A stretch of 64,000 bases of DNA from Pseudomonas quercus (GCF_012033695.1 NZ_JAAVJI010000011.1:1-64000); one strand, 5' to 3'. Counted from the stretch's first letter, positions 1 to 8,776 are shown. Made by a program: numbers and translations. Notes: generated from the letters alone by a model not told the origin.

Positions 1-584
1 TCGGCCTGGTGAGCGTGATCTTCGCCTTCCTGTTCGTGGACCTGTTCGACAACTCCGGCACCCTGATCGGGGTGGCCAAGCGTGCAGGGCTCATGGGCAA
101 GGACGGCCACATGCCCAAGATGGGCCGGGCGCTGATCGCCGACAGCACTGCGGCCATGGCCGGGTCCCTGCTGGGCACCTCCACTACCACCAGCTACATC
201 GAGTCGGCGGCAGGCGTGAGTGCCGGCGGGCGGACGGGCCTTACCTCCATTGTGGTAGGCGTGCTGTTCCTGCTGGCACTCTTCTTCGCACCGCTGGCCG
301 GTAGCGTTCCGGCCTATGCCACCGCCCCGGCCCTGCTGTTCGTGGCCGTGCTCATGGCCTCGGGCCTGGCAGAAATCAACTGGGACGACATCACCGAAGC
401 CGCGCCTGTGGTAGTCACTGCCCTGGCCATGCCCCTCACCTACTCCATCGCCAATGGTATCGCCTTCGGCTTTATCACCTGGACGGCCGTGAAGCTGGCC
501 TCCGGCCGCCTGCGGGACCTGAACCCGGCGCTGGTCATCCTGTCGGTGCTGTTCGTGATCAAGCTGGCGTGGTTCAACGCATGA
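1..584 (+). CDS. NCS2/AzgA-type purine permease (3' part)
   Basis: The frame is open from the left edge and encodes the last 190 or so residues of an inner-membrane nucleobase:cation symporter. The visible part starts in a segment containing DLFDNSGTLIG, followed by GTSTTTSYIES, both hallmarks of the AzgA-like branch of NCS2 (adenine, guanine or hypoxanthine uptake). Several hydrophobic membrane segments follow, ending in a short tail. The stop codon overlaps the trmA start (ATGA), so the two are translationally coupled. The substrate cannot be told from this fragment, and the 5' end lies outside the window. Confidence 0.85.
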   Translation, partial: GLVSVIFAFLFVDLFDNSGTLIGVAKRAGLMGKDGHMPKMGRALIADSTAAMAGSLLGTSTTTSYIESAAGVSAGGRTGLTSIVVGVLFLLALFFAPLAGSVPAYATAPALLFVAVLMASGLAEINWDDITEAAPVVVTALAMPLTYSIANGIAFGFITWTAVKLASGRLRDLNPALVILSVLFVIKLAWFNA

Positions 585-1663
585 CTGCCGTAAACCCGGC
601 GGGGTACGCCGAGCAACTGCAAGCCAAGGTCGATCGCCTTCGAGGGCTGCTTGCACCTTTCGATGCGCCTGCACCACAGGTATTCGAGTCCCCGCGAGAA
701 CACTACCGCCTTCGGGCGGAGTTTCGCCTGTGGCGCGAAGGTGGCCAGCGTCACTATGCGATGTTCGCGCCTGGGGATAACCGCACGCCCATTCTGATCG
801 ACCAGTTTCCAGTGGCCAGCCAGCGCATCAATGCGCTGATGCCGCTGCTCAAAGCAGCGTGGCACGCGGACGAAAACCTGGGGCACAAGCTGTTCCAGGT
901 AGAGTTCCTGACCACCCTGGCAGGCGATGCCCTGATCACTTTGTGTTATCACCGCCCGTTGGACGCCCAATGGGAAGCCGCTGCGCAGGCTTTGGCAACA
1001 AGGCTTGGTGTGTTTGTGATCGGCCGCTCGCGGGGCCAGCGCGTGGTGCTTGGCCAAGACTTTGTCACCGAGCAGATGACCGTCGCCGGCCGTACCTTCA
1101 GTTATCGCCAGCCCGAGGGCGCGTTCACTCAACCCAACGGCACTGTGTGCGGGCATATGCTCAACTGGGCCCATGAGGCCCTTGGCGAACGCGAGGATGA
1201 CCTGCTGGAGCTGTACTGTGGCAACGGTAACTTTACCTTGCCGCTGGCTACACGCGTGCGCAAGGTACTGGCCACCGAAATCAGTAAAACCAGTGTGGCG
1301 GCTGCCTTGCACAACCTGGCCGACAATGGGGTGGACAACGTGACGCTAGTGCGTTTGTCCGCCGAAGAGCTGACCCAAGCCCTCAATGGCGTGCGCGAAT
1401 TCCGCCGGCTACAGGGTGTAGACCTGACCAGCTATCAGTTTGGCACTGTCTTTGTGGACCCTCCCCGCGCCGGCATGGACCCAGACACCTGCGAGCTGGC
1501 CCGCCGCTTCGATAACATTCTGTACGTGTCCTGTAATCCTGAAACCCTGGCAACCAACCTGGAACAGCTCAACAGCAGCCACCGTATCGAGCGCTGCGCC
1601 CTGTTCGATCAGTTCCCGTATACCCACCATATGGAAGCCGGGGTACTGCTCGTTCGTCGCTGA
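581..1663 (+). CDS. trmA: tRNA (uracil-5-)-methyltransferase TrmA
   Basis: A 360-residue SAM-dependent methyltransferase that makes 5-methyluridine at position 54 of the tRNA T-loop. ELYCGNGNFTLPLA is the SAM-binding motif, FVDPPRAGMD follows, and YVSCNPETLATN contains the catalytic Cys of the RumA/TrmA family. There is no N-terminal TRAM domain or iron-sulfur Cys cluster, which separates it from RlmD/RlmC. The ATG at 581 overlaps the upstream stop and gives the usual MTAVNP-type beginning; an in-frame GTG at 569 would add four residues inside the permease gene and is less likely. Confidence 0.95.
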   Translation: MTAVNPAGYAEQLQAKVDRLRGLLAPFDAPAPQVFESPREHYRLRAEFRLWREGGQRHYAMFAPGDNRTPILIDQFPVASQRINALMPLLKAAWHADENLGHKLFQVEFLTTLAGDALITLCYHRPLDAQWEAAAQALATRLGVFVIGRSRGQRVVLGQDFVTEQMTVAGRTFSYRQPEGAFTQPNGTVCGHMLNWAHEALGEREDDLLELYCGNGNFTLPLATRVRKVLATEISKTSVAAALHNLADNGVDNVTLVRLSAEELTQALNGVREFRRLQGVDLTSYQFGTVFVDPPRAGMDPDTCELARRFDNILYVSCNPETLATNLEQLNSSHRIERCALFDQFPYTHHMEAGVLLVRR

Positions 1664-1676
1664 ACCCTGCCTTAAC

Positions 1677-1694
1677 CCGGGGCCTGTGCCCCGG
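1677..1694 (+). terminator. hairpin after trmA
   Basis: CCGGGG-CCTGTG-CCCCGG is a perfect 6-bp G+C stem 13 bases after the trmA stop, followed by a T-rich but interrupted tail (CGTTTCACATTTTC). It is a plausible intrinsic terminator for the permease-trmA unit; the weak U-tract lowers confidence. Confidence 0.5.
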
Positions 1695-1802
1695 CGTTTC
1701 ACATTTTCTTCACGCGCTGCTCACTCCGTACTTACGAATTCGCCTCTACCCTCTGCGCCGACCCCGTTTCCGGGCTTGCCCACGCGCTCAGGCAGAGTGT
1801 CC

Positions 1803-3443
1803 ATGACTGTCGCACGCCGTTTCCCCGCCATCGGTTCTTCCCGCATGGTGATGCTGTTCTCGGCCTTTCTGGTCGTCGCATTCAACGTTGCCAGCTGGCA
1901 TGCCCTGGCCACACTTGTGGAACTTCAAGGCCTCAAGCGTCTGCTGTTCGAAGCGTCTTTTGGCGTGTTCCTGTGGTCTGCCTTTACCCTGCTGTTTATC
2001 GGGTTTTCGTTCCGCCCCCTGCTCAAACCCGTGCTGAGCCTTACCGTGCTGGGTGCCGCAGCGGCCGCCTACTTCATGGGTAACTACGGCGTTGCCATTG
2101 ACACTGTGATGATGCAGAACGTGATGGAGACCAACCCGGCCGAGGTGGCGGACCTGCTCAGTGCAAAAATGCTGGCCTACCTGCTGCTGCTCGGTGCTCT
2201 ACCTGCCGTACTGATCTGGGTGTGGCCTGTGCGCTATGCGGCACCGTTGCGCGGGCTAGCCAACAAGCTGGGCGTCGCCCTGTTGGCTGCCCTGCTGTTA
2301 GTAAGCGCCGTGGCCGCGTTCTACTCCACCTACGGCCCTCTGCTGCGCCAGCATGACCAACTGACCCACTTCATCAACCCCACTAACTTCATCTATGCCG
2401 GCGCCAAGCTGGCCAAGGAGCAGTTGGGTTTGCATGAGCACCTGACCGTCCAGCCCATAGGGACTGACGCGGCTCAACAGGCACCAGGACCACGCAAGCA
2501 GTTGATGATTTTCGTGGTAGGTGAAACCGCCCGCGCCGATCACTTTTCCCTCAACGGCTATGGCCGGGATACCAACCCTGAGTTAAGCCGGCTCGATGTA
2601 CTGAACTACACCCAGGTCCATTCCTGCGGCACCTCGACCGCCGTGTCGGTGCCGTGCATGTTCTCGATGTTCGAGCGCAAAGACTACACCGACAAAAAGG
2701 GCAAGACGGTCGAGAGCCTGCTGGATGTCTTCCAGCACGCTGGCGTGAAGGTGCTGTGGGTTGAAAACAACAGTGACTGCAAGGGCACGTGCCTGCGTAG
2801 CCCTCACCGGGACATTCCGAAAAACCAGCCCGGCCCTTATTGCGATGGCCACAACTGCCTGGACGAATCCCTTCTTGAGGGCCTGCAGGCCGACATTGAC
2901 TCAATGGACGGCAATGGGGTGATTTTCCTTCACTCCGACGGCAGCCATGGCCCGGAGTACTACCTGCGGTATCCACCGGCGATGGAGCGCTTCACGCCGG
3001 TCTGCCATACCAATCAGTTGGGCAGTTGCAGTAGCGAGTCCCTCAACAACGTGTACGACAATACTATTGTGTACACCGATCATTTCCTGGCCCGCGTGGT
3101 CGACCTGCTCAAGGCCAACCAGGCCCGCTTCGACACGTCCATGTGGTACGTCTCAGACCATGGTGAGTCACTGGGCGAAAATGGGCTGTACCTCCATGCG
3201 GCGCCTTATGCCATTGCGCCGGAAACCCAGAAGCACGTGCCCATGGTGCTATGGTTCGGCCAGAACACACTGGCTGATGCCGGCGTGTCTCGCGACTGCC
3301 TGGCGGCGAAGCGCGATGAGGCTGACTTAAGCCATGACGTTGTGTTTCATTCGCTGCTTGGCCTGTTCAATGTGCAGACCCAGGTTTATAAACCTGCCTT
3401 GGACATCTTCAGCAGTTGCAGGGACAGGGCCCCGCCCGGTTGA
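1803..3443 (+). CDS. eptA: lipid A phosphoethanolamine transferase (EptA/MCR-like)
   Basis: A 546-residue inner-membrane enzyme predicted to move phosphoethanolamine from phosphatidylethanolamine onto lipid A phosphates, a modification linked to polymyxin resistance. Five hydrophobic segments fill about residues 15-175; the periplasmic alkaline-phosphatase-fold domain follows. Family active-site residues are visible by alignment with MCR-1: E241 in GETARADH, nucleophile T279 in CGTSTAVSVPC, H382 in GSHGP, D452/H453 in SDHGESLGENG, and H465. Paired cysteines (for example C275/C285) suit periplasmic disulfides. The ATG at 1803 is chosen because the membrane domain begins there; the frame is open far upstream through trmA but that part is not protein-like. 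No PmrAB site was recognised. Acceptor specificity is inferred. Confidence 0.85.
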   Translation: MTVARRFPAIGSSRMVMLFSAFLVVAFNVASWHALATLVELQGLKRLLFEASFGVFLWSAFTLLFIGFSFRPLLKPVLSLTVLGAAAAAYFMGNYGVAIDTVMMQNVMETNPAEVADLLSAKMLAYLLLLGALPAVLIWVWPVRYAAPLRGLANKLGVALLAALLLVSAVAAFYSTYGPLLRQHDQLTHFINPTNFIYAGAKLAKEQLGLHEHLTVQPIGTDAAQQAPGPRKQLMIFVVGETARADHFSLNGYGRDTNPELSRLDVLNYTQVHSCGTSTAVSVPCMFSMFERKDYTDKKGKTVESLLDVFQHAGVKVLWVENNSDCKGTCLRSPHRDIPKNQPGPYCDGHNCLDESLLEGLQADIDSMDGNGVIFLHSDGSHGPEYYLRYPPAMERFTPVCHTNQLGSCSSESLNNVYDNTIVYTDHFLARVVDLLKANQARFDTSMWYVSDHGESLGENGLYLHAAPYAIAPETQKHVPMVLWFGQNTLADAGVSRDCLAAKRDEADLSHDVVFHSLLGLFNVQTQVYKPALDIFSSCRDRAPPG

Positions 3444-3491
3444 CAAACACCGCCCTGGGACCGTTATGGCACACGCTGACCAGGAGGGTAT

Positions 3492-4907
3492 TTGACTACA
3501 CCAACGGCTTTGACCTTGCCGCCTTCACGCGCACGGTGGCTGGCGTTGCTGGTGGCGGCAGCGTTCTTCATGGACAACCTCGACGCCACTGTGATTGTGA
3601 CGGCGCTTCCTGCCATGGCCTTGTCCTTCGGGGTACAGGCGGTGGATGTAAACATCGGTATCACCGCCTACGTGCTTACCTTGGCCGTATTCATTCCCGC
3701 CAGCGGGTGGGCCGCAGAACGCTTCGGCCACAGGCGTGTGTTCATGGCCGCACTGGCCGTGTTTACCGCCGCCTCAGTACTGTGCGCGGCCAGCCAGGCC
3801 CTCTGGCAGTTCGTGCTGGCGCGCGTGCTGCAAGCCATAGGCGGGGCCATGATGGTGCCCGTGGGGCGGTTGGCCGTGCTACGCAATACCGAAAAACATC
3901 ACCTGCTTGGGGCGATCGCACTCATCACGTGGCCCGGCTTGATTGCGCCCGTGCTGGGGCCGCCCTTGGGTGGTTTCATCACCCGTTATGCGTCTTGGCA
4001 TTGGATATTTCTGTTGAACCTGCCGCTTGGCACACTCGCGCTGATGTTTGCCTGGCGCCTGATGCCTCAAGCACCGCTTTTGAAGGAGGATCACCTCCCC
4101 TTCGACTGGGTAGGGTTCGTGTACTGTGCGCTGGGATGTGGCGCGTTAGTGTATGGCCTGGAGCAGATAGGCCAACGGCCAGCCGCCGCTGCAAGTTACC
4201 TGTGGCTGGCAGGCAGCACCATGATGCTGTGGGTGTTGGTGCGGCATTTGCGGGTGGCACCTGCCCCACTGCTGCGGCTGGGCGTTTTGGAAACACCCAC
4301 CTATGCCGTCACCGTACGCGGCGGTTTCCTGTACCGGGCAACCGTCAGCACCGCACCCTTTCTACTGCCGCTGATGTTTCAGCTCGCATTTGGTCTGGAC
4401 CCCCTCCACTCCGGCTTGCTGGTGCTGGCGTTGTTTGCCGGCAACATCGGCATGAAACCAATGACGTCCCGAATCCTGCGCCGCCTGGGCTTCAGAACGA
4501 CGTTGCTGGGCAGCATCGCCGTACTGGCGATCACAACGTTTGCCTGTGCGCTGATCACTGCGAGCACGCCCTTGTGGGTGGTTGTACCCGTGCTGGTAGT
4601 GTCCGGCATGGCACGCTCCATGGGCTTTACCGCTTACCAGAGCCTGGCATTTGCAGACATTCCTTCACCATTGATGGCACCCGCCAACACCCTGTTCAGC
4701 ATGGTCCAGCAACTGGCCTTCGGCTTGGGTGTTGCCCTGGCAGTGATCCTGCTACGGGTGGCCCAGGGTGTACTGGGGCTACCTGAAGCCAGTGAGCCGG
4801 TCTTCCATGCCGTGTTCATCATGGTAGGCCTGCTGACCTTGGTTGCCACCTTGGACGTGTGGAGGCTTCCTGCCGACGCCGGCACTGCAGTTTCCAGGCC
4901 CCAGTGA
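3492..4907 (+). CDS. MFS exporter, DHA2 (14-TM) family
   Basis: A 471-residue major facilitator with about 14 membrane segments. DNLDATVIVTALPAMA in TM1 is motif D1 of the EmrB/QacA drug:proton antiporters, and GWAAERFGHRRVF is the loop 2-3 motif A. The start is a TTG at 3492 preceded by AGGAGGG four bases upstream; no good ATG precedes TM1. The neighbours (eptA and a shikimate-type dehydrogenase) suggest export of a toxic compound or metabolite but do not define the substrate. Confidence 0.85.
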   Translation: MTTPTALTLPPSRARWLALLVAAAFFMDNLDATVIVTALPAMALSFGVQAVDVNIGITAYVLTLAVFIPASGWAAERFGHRRVFMAALAVFTAASVLCAASQALWQFVLARVLQAIGGAMMVPVGRLAVLRNTEKHHLLGAIALITWPGLIAPVLGPPLGGFITRYASWHWIFLLNLPLGTLALMFAWRLMPQAPLLKEDHLPFDWVGFVYCALGCGALVYGLEQIGQRPAAAASYLWLAGSTMMLWVLVRHLRVAPAPLLRLGVLETPTYAVTVRGGFLYRATVSTAPFLLPLMFQLAFGLDPLHSGLLVLALFAGNIGMKPMTSRILRRLGFRTTLLGSIAVLAITTFACALITASTPLWVVVPVLVVSGMARSMGFTAYQSLAFADIPSPLMAPANTLFSMVQQLAFGLGVALAVILLRVAQGVLGLPEASEPVFHAVFIMVGLLTLVATLDVWRLPADAGTAVSRPQ

Positions 4908-4959
4908 CCGATTGCCGCCCGGTTTCGACGCGACCCCATGACAGATGCCAGGAAAGCCA

Positions 4960-4986
4960 TTGACCCAGGTAACCGGCTGGTACAAT
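4960..4986 (+). promoter_or_regulatory. sigma-70-like promoter of the quinate/shikimate dehydrogenase gene
   Basis: TTGACC at 4960-4965 and TACAAT at 4981-4986, 15 bases apart, lie 35 bases before the dehydrogenase ATG. The boxes are close to consensus; the short spacer suggests a promoter that is weak or helped by an activator. The spacer is almost filled by the quasi-palindrome listed separately. Confidence 0.55.
4970..4982 (+). promoter_or_regulatory. candidate operator shared with quiC (copy 1)
   Basis: TAACCGGCTGGTA is an imperfect inverted repeat (TAACC/GGTA arms) placed between the -35 and -10 boxes. On the other strand, upstream of quiC at 8723-8735, lies TAACCAGCTGGTA, a 12/13 match. 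A repressor bound here would block RNA polymerase. The TetR gene lying between the two targets is the natural candidate (inference). Confidence 0.5.
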
Positions 4987-5020
4987 TTAACGCGAGCCAA
5001 CAATAACAACGGAGTTCTCC

Positions 5021-5881
5021 ATGACCGCCACCCCTCCCGGTAGTATCCTCGCGGGCCTGATCGGTTCGGGCATTCAACTGTCACGCACCCCCGCCATGCA
5101 CGAGCAGGAAGGCAAAGCCCAAGGGTTGGGTTATGTGTATCGGCTCATCGACCTCGATACGCTCAAGCTGGACAACACCGCGCTGGAGGCGCTGCTGACG
5201 TCGGCCCAACGCATGGGTTTCACAGGGCTCAATGTCACCTTCCCTAGCAAGCAAGCCATCATCCCGCACCTCGATGCGCTGTCACCCGAGGCTAAAGGGA
5301 TTGGCGCTGTGAACACCGTGGTGCTCAAGGATGGACAGCGCGTGGGCCATAACACCGATTGCCTGGGCTTTGCCGAAGGCTTCAGGCGCGGCCTTTCGCA
5401 GGCGGCGCGCGAACACGTGATCCAGATGGGCGCAGGCGGCGCGGGTTCGGCCGTGGCTCATGCCCTGTTGATGGAAGGCGTGAAGCAGCTAACCGTGTTC
5501 GATGTGAACCCCAAGAGCGCGCATACCCTGGTGGATAACCTGAACGCGAACTTCCCTGGCGAACGCGCCAAGGTCGGTGCCGACCTGACCGTGGATATGG
5601 CTACAGCGGACGGCCTGGTCAATACCACGCCTATGGGTATGGCCAAGCTGCCAGGTACCCCAGTGCCACGCGGCTTGCTGCGCGCGGACCTGTGGGTGGC
5701 AGAGATTGTGTATTTTCCCTTGGAAACCGAGCTGCTACGCGATGCCCGTGCGCTGGGCTGCCGCACCCTGGATGGCAGCACCATGGCGGTGTTCCAGGCG
5801 GTAAAAGCCTTTGAGCTGTTTACCGGCCTGCAAGCCGATGCCGAGCGCATGAGCGCGCATTTCCATAGCATGAACGGGTAA
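5021..5881 (+). CDS. NAD-type quinate/shikimate dehydrogenase (AroE family)
   Basis: A 286-residue member of the shikimate dehydrogenase family that would oxidise shikimate (and perhaps quinate) to 3-dehydroshikimate/3-dehydroquinate. NVTFPSK carries the catalytic Lys77 and GHNTD the Asp113 partner; MGAGGAGSAVAHAL is the nucleotide-binding loop. Two details favour a catabolic rather than biosynthetic enzyme: the substrate loop reads LSRTPAMHE, as in the quinate/shikimate dehydrogenases, instead of SxSPxxHN; and the second Rossmann strand ends FDVNPKS, an acidic residue typical of NAD, where AroE has an Asn-Arg-Thr for NADP. The quiC and pcaHG neighbours agree. A biosynthetic aroE is expected elsewhere in the genome. 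Confidence 0.88.
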   Translation: MTATPPGSILAGLIGSGIQLSRTPAMHEQEGKAQGLGYVYRLIDLDTLKLDNTALEALLTSAQRMGFTGLNVTFPSKQAIIPHLDALSPEAKGIGAVNTVVLKDGQRVGHNTDCLGFAEGFRRGLSQAAREHVIQMGAGGAGSAVAHALLMEGVKQLTVFDVNPKSAHTLVDNLNANFPGERAKVGADLTVDMATADGLVNTTPMGMAKLPGTPVPRGLLRADLWVAEIVYFPLETELLRDARALGCRTLDGSTMAVFQAVKAFELFTGLQADAERMSAHFHSMNG

Positions 5882-5920
5882 CGCGACTGGGGAAGGTGGG
5901 TGGCAGCTTGCCGCCCCTGC

Positions 5921-6583
5921 CTATGCCCTCACGAACCTGACCAGCGCCTCCACGATCATCGCCCTATGGTGCTGCTTGAGCGCGGCATCCTCGAAGTCCA
6001 CCTGAAAGATTTCGCCAAAGGTGTGCTTGTTCGATACGCGGTAGAAGCAGAACGAACTGATCAGCATATGGACGTCGATGGCAGCCAGGCCTTCACGGAA
6101 CACACCGCTTGCAACACCTTTGGCCAACAGGGCTTCAAGCTGGAGCAGCACGGTGTGGTTCATGCTGCGAATAGCGCTGGATTGTTTGATGTACTCGCCT
6201 TGGTGGATGTTTTCGTTACACACGATGCGTACAAAATCCACGTTGCGGTCATGGTGGTCAAAGGTGAATTCCACCAGGCGCTTCAGGCCTTCGAACGGCT
6301 CCAGCTCGGTCAGGTGCATGCTGCTTTCAGTATGTCGAATCTCGCCATACAGCTTTTCCAGCACTTCGACGTACAGTTGTTCCTTGCTGCTGAAATAGTA
6401 GTAGATCATCCGCTTGGAGGTGTGCGTGCGCTCGGCAATGGCGTCAACGCGCGCGCCTGCCAAGCCCTGGGCCACGAACTCAGTAATGGCCGCCTGGAGA
6501 ATGTTTTCGCGGGTTTTCTCAGGGTTGTTCTTGCGGGTACGTCGTGGTGCGTCAGGCACGCTCACGTCTTGTGCTGTTGTCAT
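5921..6583 (-). CDS. TetR-family regulator, probably of quinate/shikimate catabolism
   Basis: A 220-residue TetR-type repressor. After a basic N-terminal arm (RRTRKNNPEKTRENIL), the helix-turn-helix spans about residues 35-70, with ERTHTSKRMIYYYFSSKEQLY as the recognition-helix signature; the rest is a helical ligand-binding domain. It lies 93 bases downstream of quiC in the same direction and converges on the dehydrogenase gene. A repressor answering to protocatechuate or dehydroshikimate and bound to the 13-bp repeats upstream of both genes would fit. The effector is unknown. Confidence 0.85.
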   Translation of the reverse strand: MTTAQDVSVPDAPRRTRKNNPEKTRENILQAAITEFVAQGLAGARVDAIAERTHTSKRMIYYYFSSKEQLYVEVLEKLYGEIRHTESSMHLTELEPFEGLKRLVEFTFDHHDRNVDFVRIVCNENIHQGEYIKQSSAIRSMNHTVLLQLEALLAKGVASGVFREGLAAIDVHMLISSFCFYRVSNKHTFGEIFQVDFEDAALKQHHRAMIVEALVRFVRA

Positions 6584-6637
6584 GGGCTGTGGGCCTGTAG
6601 GGATCAGCGGTAATTATGTGCCCCTAGGCAACAGGAA

Positions 6638-6666
6638 GGAAGCCGCTCCAGGGCTGAGCCGCTTCC
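6638..6666 (-). terminator. hairpin between quiC and the TetR gene
   Basis: Reading leftwards, GGAAGC and GCTTCC arms, extended by GCTC/GAGC across one mismatch, fold around a short loop just after the quiC stop. The following bases (TTCCTGTTG) are only partly U-rich, so this may attenuate rather than fully stop transcription into the regulator gene. Confidence 0.45.
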
Positions 6667-6676
6667 CTCCTGATAT

Positions 6677-8590
6677 TTACAGCCGAGCCTGGCGGGCGGC
6701 ACCGCTGCGTGCCTTGGCCATGGCGGCCAGGCGCACTGCCACATTGGCCGCGCCATAACCGGCATAACCACCGCGGCGTTGAATGACTTCAAAGAAGAAG
6801 CGGTTCTCGAAGGGTTCGGTGTAGACGTGGAACAGTTCGCCGCCGTTGGCGTCGCGGTCATACAGCACGTTGAAGTAGGCCAGCTCGCTCAGAAACTCGT
6901 CATCGAAGTCAAAACGGGCTGCCAGGTCGTCGTAGTAATTCAGTGGAATTTCCAGCAACGGCAAGCCCGCTTCCTTGGCCTGGGTAACGGTGGCAAAAAT
7001 GTCGTCGCAGTCGAAAGCAATGTGATGTACGCCCGACCCGCGATAGGACGACAGCGCATGGGAAATCGCCGTGCCACGGTTTTCGGAAATGTTGAGTGGC
7101 AGCCGTACCGAGCTGCAACGGCTACGGATGGCGCGGCTTTTTACCAGGCCGTAGGGGTCGGGCAATACCACTTCGTCATCGGCCGTGAAGTCCAGTACGG
7201 TTTTATAGAACAGCACCCAGGTGTCCAATGCCTCCGGAGGCAACGCCATCGCCATGTGGTCGATGCGGTTAAGCCTGCCTGCTGGCCCCTGAGCCTGGGC
7301 GTTGAGGTTGAAGTCCGTGTCGTAGATGGTGCGGCCTTGGGCGTCTGGGTCTACCAGGTACAACAGGCTGCCGTCAGGGGCGCGTACCGCTGCCAACTCT
7401 CGCTCGTTGGGCCCTACCAGGCCCCGGTAAGGCTGGGCCTGGTAGTCCACAGCGCGCTGCAAGCCTTTGGCGCTGTCCGGCACCCGCAACGCGGTCGCAC
7501 AGAGCGAAGGCCCGTGGGCTTCGAAGAAATTATGAGCGAAGGAATAGGGTTCGGAATTGAGGATCAGGTTGATATCGTTCTGCCGTAGCAGCGTCACACT
7601 TTTCGAGCGGTGCTGCCCTGCCACGGTAAAGCCCAACTGCCCCAGCCAATGCTTGAGCTTGGCGCCGGTGCTTTCGTCTACGGCAAATTCCAGGAATTCG
7701 ACGCCGTCGTAGCTGGCCACAGGCGGGGTGGAAAACAGTGGCGCGGTACTCGCCTTGTCAGTGCCCTCACGTGCCAGCAATTCGCGCGTCTTCTCCTCCA
7801 GGTACAGCAGCGAGCGCAACCCATCGGCAGCGTTGGCACGTGGGGGCGCAGCACGAAAGTCGTCGTTGAAGATTTCCAGCGACAGCGGCCCTTGGTAACC
7901 CGTCTTGAGGATAGGCGCAAGAAAACCTGGCAAGTCGAAATCGCCCTGCCCTGGGAAGTTGCGGAAGTGACGGCTCCACTCCAGCACGTCCATGGCCAGC
8001 AGGGGCGCATCGGCCATTTGCACAAAGAAGATTTTGTCGGCCGGCAGCTGCGCAATGCCCGACGGGTCCCCACGCAGAGAGAGCGTATGGAAACTGTCCA
8101 GGATCACACCCAGGTTGGGATGGTCTGCGGCTTTAACGATATTCCACACCTGCTGCCAGGTATTGACGTGGCGGCCCCAGGCCAGGGCTTCGTAGCCAAT
8201 GCGCAAGCCATGCACCGCCGCCCGTTCGGCCAGCAGGCGCATATCGTCCACCAGCACCTGGTGCTCACCTATGGCGTCCGGTGCCACGTTGCTGCACACC
8301 AGCACCAGGTCAGTGCCCAGTTCCTGCATCAGTTCGAACTTGCGCTCGGCACGCTCCAGGTTGCGGGCCATGCGCTCGCGGGGAATGCCCTCGAAGTCCC
8401 GGAAGGGTTGGAACAATGTGATGGCGATGCCCAGGTCCGCACACATCTGGCGGATTTCCCGAGGGCTGCCGTCGTAATAAAGAAGATCATTTTCGAAGAT
8501 CTCCACCCCATCGAAGCCCGCTGCGGCAATGGCTTCGAGTTTTTCCGGCAAGGTGCCGCTGAGGGAAACGGTGGCGATCGAACGGTGCAT
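6677..8590 (-). CDS. quiC: 3-dehydroshikimate dehydratase QuiC
   Basis: A 637-residue two-part enzyme converting 3-dehydroshikimate to protocatechuate. Residues 1 to about 285 form a sugar-isomerase-like TIM barrel with the metal ligands of the family in order: E134 (GYEALAWG), D165 (ILDSFH), Q191 (FFVQMADA) and E239 (LSLEIFND). Residues from about 300 on form a glyoxalase/4-hydroxyphenylpyruvate-dioxygenase-like domain (LNRIDHMAMALP, SGVHHIAFDCDDI), the bipartite build known for P. putida QuiC1. Automatic annotation often mislabels such proteins as 4-hydroxyphenylpyruvate dioxygenase. The product feeds the pcaHG enzymes encoded 3 kb away. Confidence 0.93.
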   Translation of the reverse strand: MHRSIATVSLSGTLPEKLEAIAAAGFDGVEIFENDLLYYDGSPREIRQMCADLGIAITLFQPFRDFEGIPRERMARNLERAERKFELMQELGTDLVLVCSNVAPDAIGEHQVLVDDMRLLAERAAVHGLRIGYEALAWGRHVNTWQQVWNIVKAADHPNLGVILDSFHTLSLRGDPSGIAQLPADKIFFVQMADAPLLAMDVLEWSRHFRNFPGQGDFDLPGFLAPILKTGYQGPLSLEIFNDDFRAAPPRANAADGLRSLLYLEEKTRELLAREGTDKASTAPLFSTPPVASYDGVEFLEFAVDESTGAKLKHWLGQLGFTVAGQHRSKSVTLLRQNDINLILNSEPYSFAHNFFEAHGPSLCATALRVPDSAKGLQRAVDYQAQPYRGLVGPNERELAAVRAPDGSLLYLVDPDAQGRTIYDTDFNLNAQAQGPAGRLNRIDHMAMALPPEALDTWVLFYKTVLDFTADDEVVLPDPYGLVKSRAIRSRCSSVRLPLNISENRGTAISHALSSYRGSGVHHIAFDCDDIFATVTQAKEAGLPLLEIPLNYYDDLAARFDFDDEFLSELAYFNVLYDRDANGGELFHVYTEPFENRFFFEVIQRRGGYAGYGAANVAVRLAAMAKARSGAARQARL

Positions 8591-8692
8591 GCTCTACTCC
8601 TGAGGGCGCGTGGGCAATGGCCCATGACCCAACGGCCACCGCGCACCACTGACCGGCTGGCTAGGCCGAATGCTTTGGGTTTTGTGGGTAGG

Positions 8693-8719
8693 TTTATACC
8701 TGAAAACAATCCTGCGCAA
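8693..8719 (-). promoter_or_regulatory. sigma-70-like promoter of quiC
   Basis: On the minus strand TTGCGC (8714-8719) and TATAAA (8693-8698) are separated by 15 bases, about 100 bases upstream of the quiC ATG. The short spacer resembles that of the dehydrogenase promoter, so the two may be controlled alike. Confidence 0.45.
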
Positions 8720-8722
8720 GCG

Positions 8723-8735
8723 TACCAGCTGGTTA
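8723..8735 (-). promoter_or_regulatory. candidate operator shared with the dehydrogenase gene (copy 2)
   Basis: TAACCAGCTGGTA on the minus strand contains the perfect 10-bp palindrome ACCAGCTGGT and lies three bases upstream of the -35 box of quiC. It matches copy 1 at 12 of 13 positions. Proposed binding site of the local TetR regulator (inference). Confidence 0.5.
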
Positions 8736-8776
8736 GTATTCCGTTCGATTACCGCCCGCTTCGCACCTGTCAGGCT

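Noticed and set aside
1440..1802. Upstream extension of the eptA frame into trmA
   Set aside because: It overlaps trmA and the terminator-like hairpin; the membrane domain starts at the ATG at 1803.
3416..4786. 456-codon plus-strand frame overlapping the MFS gene
   Set aside because: It is the +1 frame of the transporter gene; rich in Arg, His and Gly with no membrane segments, while the other frame encodes a complete DHA2 transporter.
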